11,343 bases of DNA from Planctomycetota bacterium. GTDB lineage: Bacteria; Planctomycetota; Phycisphaerae; UBA1845; PWPN01. This document shows, piece after piece, positions 7,233 through 11,343 of this stretch. How positions within the stretch are numbered: the stretch's first letter is position 1; each line of letters starts with the position of its first letter. The notes beneath the pieces were generated by a model. It was given only the letters and a program-made list of their open reading frames with translations. It was not told the origin of the DNA and did no database searches. The position numbers and the translations under genes were made by a program. The stretch is taken from positions 1 through 11,343 of the forward strand of contig JACQVT010000723.1 of assembly GCA_016209665.1 (NCBI GenBank), in the 5' to 3' direction.

Positions 7233-7261
7233 TTGCCACATATTTGCTTGTCCTGTAGACT
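7233..7261 (+). promoter_or_regulatory. Candidate sigma70-type promoter for the lipoprotein gene
   Basis: TTGCCA (7233-7238, five of six to consensus) and TAGACT (7256-7261, four of six) are separated by exactly 17 bases in the only AT-rich part of the divergent region. Initiation near 7268 would give a leader of about 60 bases carrying the GGAGG at 7318. The alternative ATG at 7221 lies upstream of this promoter, which argues against it as the start. Confidence 0.5.
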
Positions 7262-7317
7262 TTTTCGGGTCTGGCGTCGACGTTCCCAGTTGGCAGCCCT
7301 ACCCACGAAACTCGATC

Positions 7318-7322
7318 GGAGG
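7318..7322 (+). promoter_or_regulatory. Ribosome binding site deciding the GTG start at 7329
   Basis: GGAGG lies six bases before GTG 7329. The reading frame is open for more than 2 kb upstream, back to 5157 and antisense to the sialidase gene, so an automatic caller could choose a far too early start. This site, together with the lipoprotein signal peptide that begins here, fixes the start. Confidence 0.7.
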
Positions 7323-7328
7323 CACGAC

Positions 7329-8876
7329 GTGACACGATACTGCACTTGGCTGGGCTCGGCCATCCTGCTCCTTGCGTGGGCGGGTTGCGGACCGGTCTCG
7401 CGTGGGGGTCCCCTGGTCGTTCAGCCGGGCGTGGCCCAACTGTTCGTGGACGATGCGATCATCGAGTCCGACCGGGGGATGATCCGCACGCTCCATCAGC
7501 CGGTCAAGGACCACGGCGGCGAGCGGCCGATCATCGACGCCCCGCCGAAGACCAGCCTGCTGGCTTACGGCACGATCGTGTTCGACACGAAACTCGATCG
7601 GTACGTCATGTTCGTGCAGGAGTTCGCCCCCGAAACGCGGCAGATGTACCAGGTGCTGTCCCGCGACGGCATCAACTGGGAGCCGACGGACGGTCGGTTG
7701 CTCGACCCGGTCAGCCTGGACCGGAACCTCGGCGACGTACCCCGCGACAAGGCCATCAACGCCGCCGGCAGCCGCGAGATCGACCTGTTCTCGTGCTACT
7801 ACGACAGAACTGACGCGACGTACCCCTACAAGGGCTGGGCCTGGTTCGCCAACTGGGGCAACGACCTCGAGGGCATCTTCTACATTCGGTCGCGGGACGG
7901 CAAGGCGTGGGAGCGGGGCCGACAGATCGTCAACGGTTTCGCCGGGCCGGGCGACGCGAGTTGCCGTACGATCCGTCAGGACGGCAAGCTGGTCCGCGGA
8001 CCCGGGGACGTGACGCTGTTCTACCACGATCCGGTGAGCAATCGGTTCCTCGGCATCTTCAAGTTCTTCAACCACGACGGCGTGGGAGCGGGCAACAACC
8101 TTCGCAGCCGCGCGTACCTGTGGCTCGATCGGCTCGACGAGCCGGTGGACACGAACCGCATCATGCGGATCGCCCTGCTGCCGCCCAACGCCTACCGCAG
8201 CGGCGACACGCCGTTCGACGAGTACTACGCCACCACGGCGTGGCGGTACGAGTCGCTGTGGCTGGGCACGCTCAAGATATTCCATCCGCACGGCGACTAT
8301 CCGCATTCGGCGGCGGGCTGCGCGTTCTTCAAGCTGGTGGTGAGCCGCGACGGCTTGAACTGGAACAAGGTGCCCTACCTCAACGATGGCGGCGTGCCCG
8401 AGGTGTTTCTGCCCAACGGCCCGGAGGGCGGCCACGGGGGCCGCAACGACGGCGGCTACATGAGCGACTTCAGCCAGGGACCGCTGCGGATCGGAGACGA
8501 ACTGATCTTCTACTACAGCGCGTCGTCGTGGGGCAAGAACCTCCCGCGCGAGCAGCGGCTGATGGGCGGCGGCATCTTCCGGGGCCGGCTGCGGCTCGAC
8601 GGCTTCGTCTCGGTAGACAAAGGCAACGTCACGACCCGGCCGCTGATGTGCAGCGGCGCGAAGGAGCTGATGGTCAACGCCGTCGGGCCGGTCAAGGTCG
8701 AGGTGCTTGACGCCGCCGGCGAAGCGCTCGGCTCGGCGACGCTCGAGGGCGACTCGATCCGTCACGCGGCCAGGTTCGACGGCAAATCGCTCGCGGAAAC
8801 GGCGGGCGGCGGCAACCCGCGCCTGCGGTTCACGGTCGAGCCCGGCGGCAAGCTGTACTCGTTCACCCTGAATTAA
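7329..8876 (+). CDS. Lipoprotein with GH32/43-like five-bladed propeller and C-terminal beta domain
   Basis: This 515-residue protein starts with GTG. A lipoprotein signal peptide is visible: a short N-region, hydrophobic SAILLLAWAG, then Cys20; Trp at -3 of the lipobox is unusual. The propeller part (about 35-410) begins QLFVDDAIIES and repeats S-R-D-G-x-x-W at 111-117, 188-194 and 339-345, a strand pattern seen in GH32/GH43/GH68-type and related propellers. From about 415 a separate domain starts (GRLRLDGFVSVD) and ends RLRFTVEPGGKLYSFTLN; it matches the end of the next gene's product. The family is often labelled glycosyl hydrolase in planctomycetes, but I cannot point to a proven catalytic triad, so activity is inferred. 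Likely membrane-anchored outside the cytoplasm. It is divergent from the sialidase-like gene and 84 bp from the following paralogue, probably in one operon. Confidence 0.85.
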   Translation: MTRYCTWLGSAILLLAWAGCGPVSRGGPLVVQPGVAQLFVDDAIIESDRGMIRTLHQPVKDHGGERPIIDAPPKTSLLAYGTIVFDTKLDRYVMFVQEFAPETRQMYQVLSRDGINWEPTDGRLLDPVSLDRNLGDVPRDKAINAAGSREIDLFSCYYDRTDATYPYKGWAWFANWGNDLEGIFYIRSRDGKAWERGRQIVNGFAGPGDASCRTIRQDGKLVRGPGDVTLFYHDPVSNRFLGIFKFFNHDGVGAGNNLRSRAYLWLDRLDEPVDTNRIMRIALLPPNAYRSGDTPFDEYYATTAWRYESLWLGTLKIFHPHGDYPHSAAGCAFFKLVVSRDGLNWNKVPYLNDGGVPEVFLPNGPEGGHGGRNDGGYMSDFSQGPLRIGDELIFYYSASSWGKNLPREQRLMGGGIFRGRLRLDGFVSVDKGNVTTRPLMCSGAKELMVNAVGPVKVEVLDAAGEALGSATLEGDSIRHAARFDGKSLAETAGGGNPRLRFTVEPGGKLYSFTLN

Positions 8877-8894
8877 GGGTGCATCCGAAAAACC

Positions 8895-8940
8895 GTGTGG
8901 GACCGGCTTCCAGCCGGTCGGTTCTCAAGATTCCGGGATG
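8895..8940. repeat. GTGTGGGACCGGC palindromic repeat, degraded copy 1
   Basis: Bases 8895-8919 match 8996-9020 at 24 of 25 positions. They form a perfect hairpin: GACCGGCT (8901-8908), loop TCC, AGCCGGTC (8912-8919). The right half is decayed but keeps CAAGAT and CCGG in the positions of the intact copy downstream. The element begins 18 bases after the stop of the lipoprotein gene. It could attenuate or protect the transcript between the paralogues; there is no U-tract. The GTG at 8895 opens a longer frame into the next gene but is part of the repeat. Confidence 0.75.
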
Positions 8941-8960
8941 CACAGCGAATGAAAGGAACG

Positions 8961-10526
8961 ATGATGTCACGCATCCAAGTGTTTGTCACCAGGTGGTGTG
9001 GGACCGGCTTCCAACCGGTCAATCGGACCGGCAAGATGCCGGTCCCACACATCGCTTCGCTGCGGTACCTCACGCTCGTGGCGGGCATCTGTTGGCTCGG
9101 CGCTGGCCGGCTGCTGGCCGCCGATCCTAAAACTATCGCCGAGACCCGGCGGCTCGGCTCGGGGCTGGGGTTGTTCTTCGACGACGATCTGATCGCCTCG
9201 ATGGACGGGGCGGCCCTGCGGCTGCACAGCCCGGTTCCCCGCGGCGTGGTGTTCAACTTCGACGCCCCGTGGGAAGGCGGACTGAGCGCGTACATCTCGA
9301 TCCACAAGGTCGGCGAGAAGTACCGGATGTACTACCGCGGGGGCGGCGATTTGGTCCGCGAGTACACCTGCCTGGCGTTCAGCGACGATGCCGTCCACTG
9401 GACGCGGCCCAAGCTGGGGCTGATCGAGTTCGAGGGCTCCAAGGACAACAACATCATCTGGACCGGCCCGCGCAAGGCCTACGACGAGTCGCACAACTTC
9501 TCGCCATTCAAGGACCTCAACCCGGCGGCCACGCCGGAACATGCGTGGAAGGCCGTCACCGTGTCGCGACGAGGTGAGGGCGACCGGCGGAAGAACGTGC
9601 TGATGGGTTTCGTGTCGGCCGACGGCATTCACTGGAAACGCCTCCGCGATGAGCCGCTGATCACCGAAGGCGCGTTCGACTCGCACAACGTGGTGTTCTG
9701 GGACGTCGTCCAGAAGCAGTACGTCTGCTACCTGCGGGCCGGCCAGCAAGGGAAAAAGAGCATCGCCCGCTGCACGTCGAAGGACTTCCTCGACTGGACG
9801 AAACCCGAACTGCTCGACTTCGGCGGCACGCCGATCGAGCATTTCTACACCAACGGCATCGTGCAGTATTACCGTCAGCCCGAGGTATACGTGGGGCTGC
9901 CGATGCGGTTCATCCACCCGACGCAGCGTAACACCATCGGTTTCGAGAAGCGTAAGACCGACGGTTTGTCCGACGCGGTGTTCATGTCCAGCCACGACGG
10001 GCAGCACTGGAACCGGGCCTTCATGGAGGCATTTCTCCGGCCGGGGCCCGATCCGAAGAACTGGGGCGGGGCCCACGGCAACACCACACCGTCCTGGGGC
10101 ATCGTGCAGACGAGCGACACGGAGATCTCGCTGTTCTGGGCCGAGCACTACGACAACTACCCGGCCAAGGAGCTGATCCCGCGCCTGATTCGCGGCACGG
10201 TGCGGATCGACGGATTCGTGTCCGTCAATGCCCCCTACGCCGGCGGCGAGTTCGTCACGAAACCCCTGACGTTCAGCGGCAAGCGGCTGGTGCTGAACTG
10301 TGCGACGTCCGCCCCCGGCAGCATCAGGGTCGAGATCCAGGACGCCGCCGGCAAGCCGCTGCCCGGCTATACGCTGAGCGACGCGGTCGAATTCTGGGGC
10401 GACGAGATCGAGCGGGTGGTCGACTTCAAGAACGGCCCCGACGTGAGCGCCCTGGCCGTCAAACCCATCCGCCTGCGATTCGTCATGAAGGACGCGGACA
10501 TCTACGCCATCCGCTTTCGACCATGA
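8961..10526 (+). CDS. Secreted GH32/43-like propeller protein, paralogue of the preceding gene
   Basis: This is 521 residues from ATG 8961. AAAGGA at 8952-8957 is three bases from this ATG and six from the adjacent ATG 8964, so 8964 is an equal candidate. A hydrophobic segment (about 37-53, LTLVAGICWLGAGRLLA) ending in AAD marks a signal peptide. It is preceded by about 18 residues encoded by a palindromic repeat (residues 13-30). The mature part begins GLGLFFDDDLIASMDG, parallel to QLFVDDAIIES in the previous protein. It carries propeller motifs SDDAVHW (141-147), SADGIHW (219-225) and SHDGQHW (344-350). The C-terminal domain starts RGTVRIDGFVSVN (about 411) and ends IRLRFVMKDADIYAIRFRP. Glycan hydrolysis or binding outside the cytoplasm is likely by family, but catalytic residues and substrate are unassigned. 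Its stop overlaps the next start by four bases. Confidence 0.85.
   Translation: MMSRIQVFVTRWCGTGFQPVNRTGKMPVPHIASLRYLTLVAGICWLGAGRLLAADPKTIAETRRLGSGLGLFFDDDLIASMDGAALRLHSPVPRGVVFNFDAPWEGGLSAYISIHKVGEKYRMYYRGGGDLVREYTCLAFSDDAVHWTRPKLGLIEFEGSKDNNIIWTGPRKAYDESHNFSPFKDLNPAATPEHAWKAVTVSRRGEGDRRKNVLMGFVSADGIHWKRLRDEPLITEGAFDSHNVVFWDVVQKQYVCYLRAGQQGKKSIARCTSKDFLDWTKPELLDFGGTPIEHFYTNGIVQYYRQPEVYVGLPMRFIHPTQRNTIGFEKRKTDGLSDAVFMSSHDGQHWNRAFMEAFLRPGPDPKNWGGAHGNTTPSWGIVQTSDTEISLFWAEHYDNYPAKELIPRLIRGTVRIDGFVSVNAPYAGGEFVTKPLTFSGKRLVLNCATSAPGSIRVEIQDAAGKPLPGYTLSDAVEFWGDEIERVVDFKNGPDVSALAVKPIRLRFVMKDADIYAIRFRP
8996..9050. repeat. GTGTGGGACCGGC palindromic repeat, intact copy 2, inside a coding region
   Basis: GTGTGGGACCGGC (8996-9008) is the exact reverse complement of GCCGGTCCCACAC (9038-9050). 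Each half can also fold alone: GACCGG (9002-9007) with CCGGTC (9015-9020), and GGACCGGC (9025-9032) with GCCGGTCC (9038-9045) around AAGAT. It is translated as residues 13-30 of the secreted propeller protein (CGTGFQPVNRTGKMPVPH). The left half matches the copy at 8895. I associate this kind of sequence with dispersed repeats in planctomycete genomes; that is recollection, not a search. Confidence 0.85.
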
Positions 10527-11137
10527 CGAACGGTGCCTTGCCTCCGCTCGCCGCAGCGGTAGCATATTTTCCGGTGATCACGTCGCTGCCTGAAACCGCC
10601 GTGTGCCTGCGCTGTGGGTACCTGCTTCGCGGCCTGCCCCGTAACGTCTGCCCGGAATGCGGAAAGCCCTTCGATCCGCAGGACGCCCTGACCTGGGCGA
10701 ACCCGCCCGTGGGCTGGACCGCGAAGCGAGTTGCGAGGGTTCTGAAAGTGCGCGAGCGGGCGCAGGCGCCGGGGCGAAAGGAGCGGGTGTTGACCATCCT
10801 GGCCACTGTTGCGGTGCTGGTCAAGATCGCGGTCAGTCCGTTCGGGTTCCCTTCGACGATCATCGTCGGTCTGTTTGCGATCTCCGTTTTCGTGGCATGC
10901 GGGCTCGATTATGCGGCCTGTCTCATGGCCATCGGCGGCCTGAAGAAGCGCAGGATTGACAGATTGCCGGGCGCGCGGAGAAGGGGTTGGCGGACGCTGC
11001 CGGTCTGCGCGGCGCTGGTCGGCGCCGCCCTGGTGTATCCTTGGCCGCTGGCCGTCCGGTTCGCCGTCAGCTACCCGGCCCTCAGCCGGGCCGCCAGTCA
11101 GGCACGGGCGGGCACGCTGCCCCGGAACATCGGCTAG
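10523..11137 (+). CDS. Zinc-ribbon membrane protein, possibly truncated by an in-frame TAG
   Basis: This is 204 residues to the TAG. The start ATG overlaps the previous stop as ATGA, which implies translational coupling; no separate ribosome binding site is seen. A zinc ribbon lies at residues 28-46: C28-L-R-C31, then GYLLRGLPRNV, then C43-P-E-C46. This N-terminal knuckle is common in planctomycete membrane proteins of unknown function. Hydrophobic segments follow at about 89-105, 111-140 and 158-185, so two to four membrane spans are likely with the ribbon in the cytoplasm. The frame continues after TAG for 61 coding-like codons (next feature), so the gene may be broken or misread here. The coupling suggests it is expressed with the propeller proteins, but no function can be named. 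Confidence 0.75.
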   Translation: MTNGALPPLAAAVAYFPVITSLPETAVCLRCGYLLRGLPRNVCPECGKPFDPQDALTWANPPVGWTAKRVARVLKVRERAQAPGRKERVLTILATVAVLVKIAVSPFGFPSTIIVGLFAISVFVACGLDYAACLMAIGGLKKRRIDRLPGARRRGWRTLPVCAALVGAALVYPWPLAVRFAVSYPALSRAASQARAGTLPRNIG

Positions 11138-11323
11138 CTGGGAACGTTCCCGATCAAGCGGGTCTCGTCGACCGTCGCCAACCAGGTCAAAATCGTGACC
11201 CGGCACGGCATCGGCGGCACCGAGCAGGATCGCTTGACGTTCATCCACGACCCGGCCGCGAGCCTGAGCGGCAAACAGTACATCTGGCGCCTCACGCCGT
11301 GTTGGTACGTGACCTCCTCATGA
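11138..11323 (+). pseudogene. In-frame continuation of the zinc-ribbon membrane protein after TAG
   Basis: Directly after TAG (11135-11137) the same frame runs for 61 codons to TGA (11321-11323). The translation begins LGTFPIKRVSSTVANQVKIV and ends QYIWRLTPCWYVTSS, a balanced, soluble-domain-like composition. By hand count 55 of 61 codons end in G or C, matching the neighbouring genes. There is no start codon with a ribosome binding site. It looks like the true C-terminal domain of the preceding gene, cut off by one substitution (TGG or CAG to TAG) or by a sequencing error. Confidence 0.6.
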
Positions 11324-11343
11324 CTTGTGGGATCGTGGAGCAC

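Noticed and set aside
7023..7241. N-terminal extension of the sialidase-like protein to an ATG at 7241
   Set aside because: The extension is translated repeat DNA (two copies of a PSANPAEG/PPANPAEG-like phrase) and would bury the signal peptide. The ATG at 7022 gives an export signal directly.
5157..7328. Plus-strand open frame of more than 700 codons continuous with the lipoprotein gene
   Set aside because: It is antisense to the sialidase-like gene, which has clear family motifs. Its translation has no recognisable family, and a ribosome binding site plus a lipoprotein signal peptide fix the real start at GTG 7329.
7299..8765. 488-codon minus-strand open frame opposite the lipoprotein gene
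   Set aside because: It is a shadow of the coding strand, with no ribosome binding site and no family resemblance.
8895..8960. GTG 8895 as the start of the second propeller gene
   Set aside because: The GTG is the first codon of a palindromic repeat with no Shine-Dalgarno sequence. AAAGGA before ATG 8961/8964 is better placed.
8967..10565. 532-codon minus-strand open frame opposite the second propeller gene
   Set aside because: This is a GC-rich shadow frame. The plus strand carries the family motifs, and the translation of the minus frame is Arg/Val/Ala-rich without known features.

Overview
The window is GC-rich DNA that most resembles a planctomycete, probably of the class Phycisphaerae. 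This is inferred from protein style: secreted proteins ending in a Cys-rich 'GACC...DG.C' module plus a dockerin-like pair of EF-hand loops, a CxxCGY-LRGLP-CPECG zinc-ribbon membrane protein, and sialidase-like and GH32/43-like propeller proteins with signal peptides. Several families of palindromic repeats sit between the genes. No rRNA, tRNA, CRISPR array, transposase or phage gene was seen.

Layout. Positions 1-361 hold no convincing gene, only an 18-bp palindrome and a promoter candidate. Positions 362-2122 and 2238-4103 encode two tandem paralogous secreted proteins with C-terminal Cys-rich and dockerin-like modules. Positions 4334-5026 encode a GntR/FCD-type regulator. It converges on a minus-strand sialidase-like protein with a C-terminal LamG-like domain (7022-5226), and a near-perfect snapback repeat lies between them. 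A divergent region of about 300 bp (7023-7328) contains another structured repeat family and a good promoter candidate. It leads into a plus-strand run: a lipoprotein with a GH32/43-like propeller (7329-8876), a paralogous secreted protein (8961-10526), and a translationally coupled zinc-ribbon membrane protein (10523-11137). The frame of the last gene continues beyond its TAG stop for 61 more coding-like codons.

Working together (inference). The sialidase-like protein and the two propeller proteins all carry export signals and look like enzymes or binding proteins acting on extracytoplasmic glycans. The FCD regulator could respond to a sugar acid or other small carboxylate produced by them. 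There is no SusC/SusD pair, so this is not a classical PUL. The two dockerin-like proteins may be surface-displayed and have no enzymatic motif I recognise.

The most unusual content is not a gene. At least three unrelated palindromic repeat families occupy gene boundaries within about 4 kb (5108-5185, 7072-7189, 8895-9050). One copy has been absorbed in frame into the N-terminus of a secreted protein. The possible nonsense mutation in the last gene is the other item to check. I found no convincing new defence or enzymatic system.
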